Shown here piece by piece: positions 27,402 through 36,123 of a DNA stretch of 64,000 nt. Position numbers and translations under genes: made by a program. The notes beneath the pieces are model-generated. The model had not been told where the DNA came from. It was given only the letters and a program-made list of their open reading frames with translations, and did no database searches. The stretch is taken from the NCBI RefSeq assembly GCF_042676245.1, contig NZ_JBHTKA010000003.1, forward strand, positions 496,001 to 560,000, written 5' to 3'. The DNA comes from Ohtaekwangia kribbensis. GTDB taxonomy: Bacteria > Bacteroidota > Bacteroidia > Cytophagales > Cyclobacteriaceae. Within the stretch, counting starts at the first letter, position 1. Every line of letters begins with the position of its first letter.

Positions 27402-28176
27402 AATGTACCTCTACGGCTTCGATTTGCTCTTCGGTAAAGGAAGACACAATCTTGGTTCGTACATTTTCATCGGCTGGCCTACGTCCATAAAAACGAACGC
27501 CACGGGTTTCACTTGAATCTTTACCTTCAACAAATGAATCAAACATCTCTTCGTTCAATATCATTTCATCCATCTTGTCCATTACGAATTCATCACCGAG
27601 GCGGTAAGCGCCTTTATAGCTAAAGTGATAAAGGATGCTGCACGAGATAAGAAGCAGTCCTATAGGCTGGGCAAAAAGAAAACAGACGATGCCAGCTATT
27701 AGAAAGATGGCAGGCTCATAAATCGTTTCAACAGTTCGCGGAGTTGGCGTAACACCTTTAATTTTGAAATTATAAAAGCGAGGATCAATGTCGCCTGTAT
27801 AAAGACTGAATTTTTCAAAGTCGAAAACGGAAGGATTTCGTTTTACTTCTTTCCACCGTATGATACTGAAATATAGAAACGCAGCCACAAATATATACCA
27901 TGTAACATAAAACATGAGGAATGTTCCTGTCACCAGATGACTATTCCTACTGAAAAAGAAAAGGCCGCCTGAAAGCAGAAGCGGCACAATTACCAGAATA
28001 ATGGACAACAGAATTGCTTTTGAAAAAGAAAAATAACGTTCACCAAAGTTCTTTCGGATAAAGACTTCAAGCAAAAGCCGAGGATACGAAGACATAGTGA
28101 GAAAGACACGGACAGCGAACTCCGAGATGGCGTTTGTCCTTTTGTAAACTTGACGGTAATAGAGATTTTTTTTCAT
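27400..28176 (-). CDS. Membrane protein of the mobilisation operon, 258 aa
   Basis: Four hydrophobic segments in two pairs: roughly residues 51-75 (AILLSIILVIVPLLLSGGLF), 83-103 (TGTFLMFYVTWYIFVAAFLY) and 150-185 (AIFLIAGIVCFLFAQPIGLL and the following segment). The N-terminal 50 and C-terminal 70 residues are polar and probably cytoplasmic. No recognised family. It sits between the outer-membrane-type gene and the relaxase on the same strand. Because the neighbouring coupling-type ATPase lacks its own membrane anchor, this protein may supply it; that is inference. Confidence 0.75.
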   Translation of the reverse strand: MKKNLYYRQVYKRTNAISEFAVRVFLTMSSYPRLLLEVFIRKNFGERYFSFSKAILLSIILVIVPLLLSGGLFFFSRNSHLVTGTFLMFYVTWYIFVAAFLYFSIIRWKEVKRNPSVFDFEKFSLYTGDIDPRFYNFKIKGVTPTPRTVETIYEPAIFLIAGIVCFLFAQPIGLLLISCSILYHFSYKGAYRLGDEFVMDKMDEMILNEEMFDSFVEGKDSSETRGVRFYGRRPADENVRTKIVSSFTEEQIEAVEVH

Positions 28177-28214
28177 AACGGATAGAGTTTAGGGTTTTAT
28201 TTAAAAGAACTATG

Positions 28215-29648
28215 CTAGTAAATCAAACTACTGAAAGGTATTGCAAGGTTTACACCTGCTGAGAATCTGTCATCACTTGATAGGCTTTCAATGGTCTCGA
28301 AGAGGTCGGTCCATTTAAATTGAATTTCCAAGTTGATTTTTTTATCATCCTCTTTTCCTGAAAGCATAAGCGGTAAGCCTGCTGTCAGATCGAAAGGATC
28401 ATAATTCCCAAACCACTGTTCCACTTTTATACTTATTCCGAAATTCTTATCCCAAATTGTTTTCTTAAAGATTTTAGTTTCAGGAAAGAGCCAGACGAAT
28501 TGTCCCATAACTTTCGTTGATGTGAACTCCTTATAGTCGCCAACATAGATTTCGTTGTCATCAACGGAAACAAGTTGCACCGTATCCGGCTTTTGGTTTT
28601 GTACGTAATCATTAAGATCATATTTCTTTATGCCTTGCTTGGTCTTAATGCTATTTTGGAAGAGAAGTCCGGCACCACCAGACAAGTAAAAGAGTCCTCT
28701 CCGGCCATCAAGCATATAGGTGTATTGAATATTCGCATCATAACCTTTGAAATTTACTTCTTCATTCTCACCGAATATTGCGGGTCTAATATTCAAGCTC
28801 GATCCGACCAATGTATAATTTCCCCAAATGCTGATCCAATATGATGACACCGCATTGTGAGCCTTCTTTGAGTCGAACGACTCCACTTCAGCTTCATACC
28901 AAGCTTCGATAGCTTGATCGTTTTCCTTGTCCTCAAACTCTTTAATCAGTGAATCTATTTCAGCATTTCCACTTATATTCTCATTGGGGCTCAGGTTTTG
29001 AAGGGAATCTTTATAGAGCCCAAGTGATTCCTCAAAAACCGATTTCTTTTCTTTGAAATCGGCCTCCAGCTTTTTAAGATTATTTGCTCTTTGGAGAGCC
29101 ATGTATTTCTGTTGTGCAGGTGGACACAGCCAACGTTTCCTTTTGTCTTGTTGCATCTCATCTTCCAAAGGCGGATCAAAAAAAACACTCCCGCCTATGA
29201 ACCATGTGAATTTTACTCCTACAGAGAGTTCTTCATTAAACTCTCCTTTTGAAAAAATATCCGAAAAATTATCCTCTGCCTTTGCTTTAAATGAAGGAGT
29301 CAATAGACCCCATACTTTTCCAGTATTGTGATCCACAGTTCCGTCATCGCTCTTGAAGTCTTTAGTTCTTTTGAAAGCGATGTTCCTTCCCAGAGTCAAT
29401 TCGCCATCGCTAATGTCGGCTATAAAGAAGCTTTTGTATAAAGAGACATCGCCATCTTCAGTTAAATAGCGAATTGATTTTTTTGCAAGGAAAAGATTAA
29501 GACCTCTGGTTGTTAGATTCCTATCTTCAAAATAATTTGTTCGCGCAGACTCCGCGGCTATGGAGTCACGCGCTTTAGTAAAATTTTGTGATTTTGTGAT
29601 AGAAAGAGAACAAAACAATAATAAAATCAGGAGAAGATTCTTTTTCAT
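28215..29648 (-). CDS. Secreted, probable outer-membrane beta-barrel protein, 477 aa
   Basis: N-terminal signal peptide (MKKNLLLILLLFCSLSITKS, cleavage before QNF). An acidic, helical coiled region (about residues 185-260) interrupts otherwise alternating beta-type sequence (GVKFTWFIGGSVFF, NIRPAIFGENEEVNFKGYDA, LFYLSGGAGLLFQ). The C-terminus ends FSAGVNLAIPFSSLIY, with the terminal aromatic residue common in outer-membrane barrels. It starts 11 bp after the coupling-protein stop and is certainly in the same operon. A role in surface recognition or in opening the envelope during mobilisation is possible but unproven. Confidence 0.7.
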   Translation of the reverse strand: MKKNLLLILLLFCSLSITKSQNFTKARDSIAAESARTNYFEDRNLTTRGLNLFLAKKSIRYLTEDGDVSLYKSFFIADISDGELTLGRNIAFKRTKDFKSDDGTVDHNTGKVWGLLTPSFKAKAEDNFSDIFSKGEFNEELSVGVKFTWFIGGSVFFDPPLEDEMQQDKRKRWLCPPAQQKYMALQRANNLKKLEADFKEKKSVFEESLGLYKDSLQNLSPNENISGNAEIDSLIKEFEDKENDQAIEAWYEAEVESFDSKKAHNAVSSYWISIWGNYTLVGSSLNIRPAIFGENEEVNFKGYDANIQYTYMLDGRRGLFYLSGGAGLLFQNSIKTKQGIKKYDLNDYVQNQKPDTVQLVSVDDNEIYVGDYKEFTSTKVMGQFVWLFPETKIFKKTIWDKNFGISIKVEQWFGNYDPFDLTAGLPLMLSGKEDDKKINLEIQFKWTDLFETIESLSSDDRFSAGVNLAIPFSSLIY

Positions 29649-29659
29649 GATGATACAGT

Positions 29660-31165
29660 TTAGGTAGGTATAAAGTTTTGATTGAATTTTGCCTTGATAT
29701 AATTTTCTTCATTCGAAAATGAATCGCCTTGTCTATGGATATAGCACTCCACGACAAAAGCATTCCGAGGGCCACCCGTTTTTAATTTGACAAACTCTTC
29801 TGACCTTATAATTCTTTCTGATTTGGTCGATATTGTTTTCGTGCGTGACAAGCTCGGCCCGGTATCAGCGACAGACGTGCGTATATATTCCGCATCACCC
29901 ATCAAAGAGGATGAATAGTTATTGGTTTCTATGTCGGCATTGGCATGAAAGATCTTCGTGTTAAGTGTTCCGAGAAAACTCTTCACACGGTATTCGGCTT
30001 TTCCACCTCCCATGTTCGCGTAATAGTTGGGAAGATTTTGAGAGATATAGACCGTACATATCCGGCTGCTTCTGGCCGTTGCCTGATAATCGGCATCATA
30101 CTCATGTAGGAATATATGGGCTTCATCTGCGAAAAGAAATATAGGGCGGTCATTTACCTTTATATCTCTACGCTCCATTGCACGTTGCCAGATATACTTA
30201 AACATGATTTGTGCATCACGGCCAACCTTGTCATACAACTTGACGGGAAGATTTATGAGAATGATTTTTCCGTTCAGGCAATCGTCCGGTTTGATCGTTG
30301 ATGTCCTATCACAGAACAGAGTAAAGACAGGATCACGCATAAAGCGAAACAGAAATCCGACAAGAGAAAACTCAATGATAGATCGTGTCTTTTCATTGAG
30401 GGATATATAGTTCGCTTTGAAAAATTCTTCGACATTGCTAATCAACCGAAAGGCAGGAACTTCTATGGCCGCCCTTTCGCTGGACGTTCCGTTTCGTTCC
30501 ATCTCGCTTAGTTGTTCAGGGGTGAGGCCACGCTCCCACTCTCGTAGTTTCTCTTTTACTTTCTTGTCTGCTAGAACAAGGGCTTTTACAAATGCTTTAT
30601 CGGCACTATCAGGGTTTTTAAGTTCATCCAAGCTGCGGGGAACGGATTGGGCAATCTCATATATATGCTGAATAGTCGAAAAACCATAAGCAAGACTACA
30701 TAGATCAACAATGTTATAGATAAGCAGATCAACCGCATTCTCCCAAAAGGCATCGTCTGACTTTCCTTTGTCCTTTTCTTCACTGGCCTTTAATACGGTT
30801 TTGAGAACATGGACTATATTTCCGGTAATGGAGGTTTCGCCACCACGAGGAGCCGATTCATATTCGAGGAAATTGAAAAATTCTTTCCCACCTGGTTCGA
30901 TGATGACAAGATCATTTAGCCTGCCTGTAAGGCGGCAATACTCAATCCAGTCTTTCTTCTCATCCGCTTTAGCCGTAAGGACAAGGCCGCCGAATTTTGC
31001 TTTCAGAAATTTTAAAGCTATCGTGCGGCCGGAGCCAGAGGTTTTACCGGAGCCTATACCTCCGAAAATTTGCACACCCTCAAAAGCATGACGGATTGTC
31101 CAAATATCATTATTTAGGTTATTGCCTAACGTGAGCAGAGGCGTTTCGGGATCAAAGGTTATCAC
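29660..31165 (-). CDS. VirD4/TraD-like type IV coupling ATPase without membrane anchor
   Basis: 501 residues, starting at GTG. Walker A is GGIGSGKTSGS at about residues 35-45 and Walker B IFLFADEAHIFLHE near 345; the rest matches the coupling-protein/FtsK-like RecA fold (ICTVYISQNLPNYYANMGG, FLGTLNTKIFHANAD). Such ATPases bring the relaxase-DNA complex to the secretion channel and pump DNA. The usual two N-terminal transmembrane helices are missing: the ATPase core starts almost at once. It heads an operon with the outer-membrane-type protein, the membrane protein and the relaxase. No VirB/Tra channel genes lie in the window. Confidence 0.88.
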   Translation of the reverse strand: MITFDPETPLLTLGNNLNNDIWTIRHAFEGVQIFGGIGSGKTSGSGRTIALKFLKAKFGGLVLTAKADEKKDWIEYCRLTGRLNDLVIIEPGGKEFFNFLEYESAPRGGETSITGNIVHVLKTVLKASEEKDKGKSDDAFWENAVDLLIYNIVDLCSLAYGFSTIQHIYEIAQSVPRSLDELKNPDSADKAFVKALVLADKKVKEKLREWERGLTPEQLSEMERNGTSSERAAIEVPAFRLISNVEEFFKANYISLNEKTRSIIEFSLVGFLFRFMRDPVFTLFCDRTSTIKPDDCLNGKIILINLPVKLYDKVGRDAQIMFKYIWQRAMERRDIKVNDRPIFLFADEAHIFLHEYDADYQATARSSRICTVYISQNLPNYYANMGGGKAEYRVKSFLGTLNTKIFHANADIETNNYSSSLMGDAEYIRTSVADTGPSLSRTKTISTKSERIIRSEEFVKLKTGGPRNAFVVECYIHRQGDSFSNEENYIKAKFNQNFIPT

Positions 31166-31176
31166 ACAGCAGCAGG

Positions 31177-31269
31177 TTTAGATATAAGGCAGCCTATATC
31201 TAAAGATAATCACTTGTGCGTTCTTTTTGACGTGTGGGGAAATGGTAGTTTTGTACTATATCTATAGTA
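31177..31269. promoter_or_regulatory. Two inverted repeats upstream of the coupling-protein operon
   Basis: TTTAGATATA (31177-31186) is the exact reverse complement of TATATCTAAA (31195-31204), and TACTATA-TC-TATAGTA lies at 31254-31269. Both are in the 129-bp gap between the coupling ATPase start and the stop of the 210-residue gene transcribed towards it. They look like operators or parts of an oriT. Confidence 0.4.
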
Positions 31270-31294
31270 TAAATGTACTAAGCACGAGATCTAT

Positions 31295-31927
31295 TCAATG
31301 AAAGATTGGATTATCCCAAGCATGCCCCATTAACGGAGAGGTTTGTGCGGCTTCAAGGCCTAGATTTAGAAAGTATTCACGATACTTTATTGCACCGATA
31401 ATGCGGTATTCGGCTTGTGTTATTTTATCGCGTTCACTGGGCTTTAGCGTGGAAAGGAACTCACGGTGTAATAGTTCTACTTGCAGCGAATAGCGGGGGT
31501 CTGGGATATAACCCAACAGGGAAGCGATCTTTTGCTGCGAGAGTTCTTTATATTCAAGCATAAAGCTGTCGTATTCCTTCATATCGTCTTGAGAATAGAC
31601 AGGAGGATTTACAACCTCATGAAGATCGGCATTGCGGATATGCTTGATATGAATATCCACTGCATTGTGAAGTTCATCGTTCGACTGGAATCCTCTATTG
31701 AAATAAATATGAAGCAACTGGCGGATATATAATTCGTGCCATTTGTATTTTTTAGTGGCCGGGATATAGCCCAACCGCTGTTTTATCATGCTGATAGCGG
31801 CAAGCTCGTATTCCGGCAGATAACTTCTAGATGCATTATACAGGTCTATATCTGTGATATTCGTATCCAGTCCCAGATATTCCCGTATCGATTTTGCCTT
31901 TATCGGATCAACAAATCGGTCAACCAC
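31295..31927 (-). CDS. Hypothetical protein of the mobilisation region, 210 aa
   Basis: Soluble, mostly helical protein, acidic and tyrosine-rich (KYKWHELYIRQLLHIYFNRG, YDSFMLEYKELSQQKI). No signal peptide or membrane segment. I use GTG at 31927 (VDRFVDPIKAKSIREYLG) because the longer TTG start at 31948 adds only a few hydrophobic residues. It lies upstream of the coupling ATPase on the same strand, and divergent from the 176-residue gene. I recognise no family. Confidence 0.6.
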   Translation of the reverse strand: MVDRFVDPIKAKSIREYLGLDTNITDIDLYNASRSYLPEYELAAISMIKQRLGYIPATKKYKWHELYIRQLLHIYFNRGFQSNDELHNAVDIHIKHIRNADLHEVVNPPVYSQDDMKEYDSFMLEYKELSQQKIASLLGYIPDPRYSLQVELLHREFLSTLKPSERDKITQAEYRIIGAIKYREYFLNLGLEAAQTSPLMGHAWDNPIFH

Positions 31928-31984
31928 AAAACACCCTATAAATATCAAATAATCTGAATATGTATATTAGCATAACAGGTTCAA

Positions 31985-32515
31985 ATGTCAACTGTTATGA
32001 AGGAAGAACGTTTTGATGAAATCAAAAAGAAATACCCTGAGGTTACCGAACTTGTAGAAAAAACAGTATCCGAAATTCGTGCCCTCAACGAGGTATTAAA
32101 ATCTCTACCAAAGGATAAAGGCCCTGAGCCGCAACCCAAAGGGCCGGGTGATATACCTATAAATACACAGTGGAGACAAGCCGAAAACAGAATCATCTAT
32201 GAAAGGATGATTCATGAGAAACAGGAATTTCTGTTAGAGGGTATCGGCAAGATTACAGAGAGAGTTGATCCGCATACAAAACAATCTATCGACTCACTCA
32301 TGCTATACGAATTGAGTCGTTTATCAAAAGGAGAAGAAGCCAATAAAAGCGAAAAGGAAAGCAGCATAGATTCAAAAAAATCACTTACCGATAAGCTGAT
32401 GGAATCAACACCACTTGCTCAATATATATCTGCGAAGGAACCCATCACCGAAGAGGTAAAAACAGTCGATAAATTTAAAGAGAACTCAAAAGAGATAAAC
32501 GAGCCGGAGAGATAA
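31985..32515 (+). CDS. Hypothetical charged helical protein, 176 aa
   Basis: Highly charged, lysine/glutamate-rich and helical, with a proline-rich linker near residue 47 (GPEPQPKGPGD). The first 45 residues (EERFDEIKKKYPEVTELVEK) could form a coiled coil. No signal peptide. It is the only plus-strand gene in the 24-35 kb mobilisation region apart from a doubtful ORF at 34850, and it is divergent from the 210-residue gene. I recognise no family; a structural or DNA-binding accessory is possible. Confidence 0.6.
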   Translation: MSTVMKEERFDEIKKKYPEVTELVEKTVSEIRALNEVLKSLPKDKGPEPQPKGPGDIPINTQWRQAENRIIYERMIHEKQEFLLEGIGKITERVDPHTKQSIDSLMLYELSRLSKGEEANKSEKESSIDSKKSLTDKLMESTPLAQYISAKEPITEEVKTVDKFKENSKEINEPER

Positions 32516-32540
32516 TTTTTTGCTGGTGAGAAAAAAGAAA

Positions 32541-32813
32541 CTATCTGCTCTTATCAAGATCACGGTCTTTATCGTTATTCTGAATCGTTTTAAGGAACTC
32601 CGGATCGGTCATGCTTTTAGGACGTTGCTCACGAATTTTATCAAGCAAGACTTGTTTGTAGCCATCCTGAAAACCCTGCATACGTTCACCATCGCCTTTG
32701 GCCGATACAAGTTTGTCTGCTAGATCGCGTGAATGTGTTGTAAGTAAATATCCTTCATTAAAACCTTTGATATAATCAGGCGAGGGAGTGACTGTTTCAT
32801 CTTCCATAGTCAA
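32541..32813 (-). CDS. Hypothetical protein, 90 aa, coupled to the HTH gene
   Basis: The ATG overlaps the stop of the upstream HTH gene by four bases (ATGA), so the two are translationally coupled. The sequence is hydrophilic, with GFNEGYLLTTHSRDLADKL and MQGFQDGYKQVLLDKI, two similar G-F-x-x-G-Y helices that suggest an internal duplication. No known domain. Probably a small accessory or regulatory partner of the HTH protein. Confidence 0.6.
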   Translation of the reverse strand: MTMEDETVTPSPDYIKGFNEGYLLTTHSRDLADKLVSAKGDGERMQGFQDGYKQVLLDKIREQRPKSMTDPEFLKTIQNNDKDRDLDKSR

Positions 32814-33079
32814 AATGTTTCGCGTGCGTGTTGCTCAAGGTATATATTAATTGACTCTCGATTATAAAGAATGATTTTCTTTTGAGGTTGAGAAAAACGC
32901 ACCTTTCCTTCGTCCCTTAACTTCTGCATTGTTGTCTTTGACTTGACATTTAGAAGACGCATAGCTTCTTCATTAGAAACCCACTTATCTTGGTCAGTTC
33001 CATTCTTTTCCTTCAGACGATATACAACTTCTTCGATAAGCGCGTAGAACGCCTGTTCTTCGAGACAGATAACATTCAT
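32810..33079 (-). CDS. HTH (HTH_17/MerR-like) regulator of Bacteroidota elements
   Basis: 89 residues from ATG 33079 (MNVICLEEQAFYALIEEVV), a start typical of this family; the open frame extends 16 codons further upstream without support. The winged helix is WVSNEEAMRLLNVKSKTTM with RFSQPQKKIILYNRESI as wing and last helix. These proteins are widespread on Bacteroidota integrative elements and probably regulate excision or mobilisation genes. It overlaps the next gene by four bases and lies 13 bp after the 100-residue gene. Confidence 0.8.
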   Translation of the reverse strand: MNVICLEEQAFYALIEEVVYRLKEKNGTDQDKWVSNEEAMRLLNVKSKTTMQKLRDEGKVRFSQPQKKIILYNRESINIYLEQHARETF

Positions 33080-33092
33080 GGAGCCGTTTTGT

Positions 33093-33395
33093 TTAGCTAA
33101 ATTCAATTGAAGGAAAGTTGCTGGCAATGTCTGCTTTATCCGTTACATAGATAATCGTTTCTGAATCTGCGTATGACGCCTTTAGCTTCCCCCAAACTAA
33201 TCCTTTAATCTCAAGAGCAGCACTGCTCTCAATGTCACCCACGCTATCAATAGATCCGAAAGGCCCTTTTACCCACCAGCAATTTATTTTGTTGGTGCCC
33301 GATTTGTTTCTCACCTTAACAAATACTCTGCCCTTAAGATTTATGTAGAAATAAATCGTTTTGATCTCACCGGGATTAAGTTGAATCTTTTCCAT
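33093..33395 (-). CDS. Hypothetical beta-rich protein, 100 aa
   Basis: Its start overlaps the last base of the upstream lipoprotein gene, so the pair is cotranscribed. The sequence is a succession of short beta strands (KTIYFYINLKGRVFVKVRN, INCWWVKGPFGSI, ETIIYVTDKAD), compatible with a small beta-sandwich. No signal peptide. No recognised family. It may assist or bind the lipoprotein. Confidence 0.55.
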   Translation of the reverse strand: MEKIQLNPGEIKTIYFYINLKGRVFVKVRNKSGTNKINCWWVKGPFGSIDSVGDIESSAALEIKGLVWGKLKASYADSETIIYVTDKADIASNFPSIEFS

Positions 33396-34663
33396 TAGTT
33401 TCCTGCCGGTGTATCAATCGTAAGTGCGAGTCGTTTGAAATTTGATAAATCTTCAATACTCAAATTCACTCCCTCGGAACTCAGCCTACCTCGATGAAAG
33501 ATTTCCTTTTTTCCATTAAAAAAAATTAATTCTAAAGTAAACGATTGCATTCGATCAGAGAATTTAGCGAAGTAGGTTCCATACTTTAATTTTCCATTTG
33601 TCATCCCCTCGAAAACGGCAGGTAAATCGGCAGTTCTCCAAACAAGTTTCTTATAACTTACAAAGCCACGTCCAGTTCGAGAACAATCGTGACATTGATT
33701 AGCAACTCGCATCAATACCTCCTTTTCGGTCACTTGTTTAATCCACTCAACGTGAGAATGACTTCCGTCTGTTCCTCCACTTCGTGCGCTGATAAAGACC
33801 TCATCATCTTGCAATGTAAATTTACACTCTCTAGCCTCCCATCGTCCTTCCTTCCCTGTCGGTCCAAGCGAACACTCAAAAGATTTTTCCAGTATTACAT
33901 CATCGGCAACTTGCTTCTGTCCGTGTTCGACAAGGCTATATCTAACTGGATAAATCGGTAGCAACAGAGCTTGCCACGAATACGAAAAAATCTGCTTGCC
34001 ATTCTTATTGACAGATATTTCAATTGGTATTCGAGTGACATCATTTATTTTGAATTTGGAGGCTAAAAAGGAAAAAGGACAAGTAAAACTTGTCACATAA
34101 ATTTGATCGGACTTTATATTATTCGGATCAATAGGCCTACCATCAACCTTAACACTCACCGTAGACTCCGGTCCAAATGCCCCCCCAACCAGCGTGAAAC
34201 GGTGCGATCCCGTTGCCAATTTATATTGGCTGTACCCGATAATTCTTCGCAGTGGATAAACATCCTCCTTAAATGGAATTTCATTTATTAAGCTTTGCGC
34301 ATCAAGAGCAACAAATTCCTCTAAGTCCAGAATGCCGCCTTGAAGTTTGTTAGCAAGTTCTTGAAGCCTAGTCAAATTAGCAGACAGTTCCTTGGACAAG
34401 TAATCCCTATTTGTTCTAGTTTCCTCTTGAAATTGAATCATATAATTCCTTACCATGACATCCATAGTTCGCGCATTTTTTTCCAATAAATAATCTCCTC
34501 CAGTTATGGCACTTTTGATGGCTATATTTACGTCGGTCATAAGATCATCCAGAATTTTTTTCCCGCCGATAACCGTAATGACCGATGATAGATCAGTGCA
34601 AGCATTGCAACCTGGGAGCAATGCGATTAACGCAATACAGAAGAATGACGTGACTCTGCGCAT
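33395..34663 (-). CDS. Large predicted lipoprotein, 422 aa
   Basis: Lipoprotein signal MRRVTSFFCIALIALLPGC, lipobox cysteine at residue 19. After a helical, possibly coiled region (about 40-130, EETRTNRDYLSKELSANLTR) comes an all-beta C-terminal half with an Ig-like element (HRFTLVGGAFGPESTVSVKV) and a cysteine-containing region (NQCHDCSRTG) resembling a metal or disulphide site. It is anchored to a membrane, outer face. No family recognised. It begins the minus-strand unit that continues with the 100-residue and HTH genes. Confidence 0.7.
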   Translation of the reverse strand: MRRVTSFFCIALIALLPGCNACTDLSSVITVIGGKKILDDLMTDVNIAIKSAITGGDYLLEKNARTMDVMVRNYMIQFQEETRTNRDYLSKELSANLTRLQELANKLQGGILDLEEFVALDAQSLINEIPFKEDVYPLRRIIGYSQYKLATGSHRFTLVGGAFGPESTVSVKVDGRPIDPNNIKSDQIYVTSFTCPFSFLASKFKINDVTRIPIEISVNKNGKQIFSYSWQALLLPIYPVRYSLVEHGQKQVADDVILEKSFECSLGPTGKEGRWEARECKFTLQDDEVFISARSGGTDGSHSHVEWIKQVTEKEVLMRVANQCHDCSRTGRGFVSYKKLVWRTADLPAVFEGMTNGKLKYGTYFAKFSDRMQSFTLELIFFNGKKEIFHRGRLSSEGVNLSIEDLSNFKRLALTIDTPAGN

Positions 34664-34705
34664 AGGTAAGAGGGGTTAAGGCTTGCTATACCAATTTTAG
34701 ATAAA

Positions 34706-34741
34706 AGCCCATCACTTGCCTAGTCGGCAAAATGATGGGCT
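34706..34741 (-). terminator. Terminator-like hairpin after the integrase-CHAT unit
   Basis: AGCCCATCA/TGATGGGCT with an inner TTGCC/GGCAA stem; read on the minus strand it is followed by TTTTATCT. It lies between the CHAT gene and the lipoprotein operon, both on the minus strand, and so would separate their transcripts. Confidence 0.6.
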
Positions 34742-34849
34742 CGCATCTAATATATCTTTATTTTTGGAAAGGAGAAAATCCTTGAGTATGAAAATTGCTA
34801 ATGGCTATCTCGCTTGCAAATTAGATATCACTGAAACATTGCGAGAGGC

Positions 34850-35068
34850 ATGACAATGTGCACGTGCGACCTATCCTTGGACAAGGTTCGTTTAAGATTA
34901 CCTACCGAGTGGAATGTTCAAAGGGCATTTATGATCCGGAAATCAATACAGTGCCAACAAATTAAGAATTGGGTAAAGATTACGAATCGACAAGGAACAC
35001 CATTGGTTTATACAACCACAGATGGTCCTATATCGTCATCAAGGATAATTAGACCTAAGCTCTCTTAA
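34850..35068 (+). CDS. Doubtful small ORF, 72 aa
   Basis: Fills the gap between the lipoprotein and CHAT genes on the opposite strand, overlapping the CHAT stop by four bases. The product has a cysteine pair (MTMCTC) and mixed beta sequence (WVKITNRQGTPLVYTTTDG). No ribosome binding site and no recognised family. It may be a real small gene or chance. Confidence 0.25.
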   Translation: MTMCTCDLSLDKVRLRLPTEWNVQRAFMIRKSIQCQQIKNWVKITNRQGTPLVYTTTDGPISSSRIIRPKLS

Positions 35069-36117
35069 ACAGGCCGAACAATTATTATATCATTAGGATC
35101 AAGACCGTCCTGTACAAAAAGCTCGGGTGTGTTTTCTTCTTCTATTCCTTCCATCATGACTAAAGCTTTTGCTTGATCAAATGACTTTTGGATCGAGTTC
35201 CCGAATCCTATTGAAGAATAGAATTGTGAAGCAAATACTCGGGCTGCTTCATCTCCAATACTCGTGTTCATTCCAATCGCGGTTTCAATATGTTTTGTCA
35301 CGGCTTCAGCCTGATTGCGAGAATAGCACGTATTAAAGAACACCAGACGGATATTATCCGATGACGTTCTCATCGCTTGAACAATAGCCTCCTTGCTAAC
35401 GAGCTTTGCTGACCCATCCGGGTTTTGAAATACAATTTGATCGTCATCGGTGCCATGCCCGCTAAAATGGACCACTGTGGGATTGACCTCATTTATTGCC
35501 TGAAGAACATCAGCGGAACGTATAGCCCAACGTGTTTCAAATTTAACCGCATCGCGATGCTTTGCTTTTTGTATCATCTCAGTAATTGAACGAGCTTCCT
35601 CATCGAGCCGGAGTTGGGGCTGGTCTTGTGGATTGGCGGCCAGGAACAGAACAACAATTTTCTCAGGCAACTGTTGAAGCTTTTCAAGACGTAATTGAGT
35701 ATCTCGATGAAGTGCTTCATGCCGAGATATCGTGCTACTTATTCGGTTCATTTCATAGTCAAGACTTCTGGATTGTCTTTGCAATTCGTCGTTACGTTTC
35801 TTTTGTTCTTTTTCTTCTTCTCTGGCAACCTTTCTCTGTTCGTCGCTCAACTCTTTTTGCTTGCGGGCAATTTTTAAATCCCAATCGGCAACTCTTTTTT
35901 CAACCGTCGAATATTCTTGTTGATAACGAGATATTTCTCTTTGCTTGGAGGCTGCACTGCTAGCATTCCTTGTTTGTTGAAGTGCACGTGAAGCTGTATT
36001 TATTTTGGAAGATATACTTGCCAGCTTACTATTTTCTGTTGCTTTATTCTTTTGGAACTTTGCTAGTTCGTCCATCTTATGGGCGACATTTCTCCGATAT
36101 GTATCCAGCGTTGACAT
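35065..36117 (-). CDS. Coiled-coil CHAT-domain (caspase-like) protease
   Basis: 350 residues. Residues ~10-150 are a long charged coiled coil (QQEYSTVEKRVADWDLKI, EKEQKKRNDELQRQSRSL). Residues ~158-350 are a CHAT domain: strand VVLFLAANP, catalytic histidine H221 in VVHFSGHGTDD and catalytic cysteine C264 in VFFNTCYSRNQ. The dyad is intact, so it is predicted to be an active cysteine protease of the caspase clan. Known CHAT proteases act in bacterial defence and regulated cell death after a sensor activates them; no separate sensor is seen, so the coiled coil may sense or oligomerise. It starts 6 bp after the integrase stop, so it is cotranscribed with it. Confidence 0.88.
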   Translation of the reverse strand: MSTLDTYRRNVAHKMDELAKFQKNKATENSKLASISSKINTASRALQQTRNASSAASKQREISRYQQEYSTVEKRVADWDLKIARKQKELSDEQRKVAREEEKEQKKRNDELQRQSRSLDYEMNRISSTISRHEALHRDTQLRLEKLQQLPEKIVVLFLAANPQDQPQLRLDEEARSITEMIQKAKHRDAVKFETRWAIRSADVLQAINEVNPTVVHFSGHGTDDDQIVFQNPDGSAKLVSKEAIVQAMRTSSDNIRLVFFNTCYSRNQAEAVTKHIETAIGMNTSIGDEAARVFASQFYSSIGFGNSIQKSFDQAKALVMMEGIEEENTPELFVQDGLDPNDIIIVRPV

Positions 36118-36123
36118 GTTATC

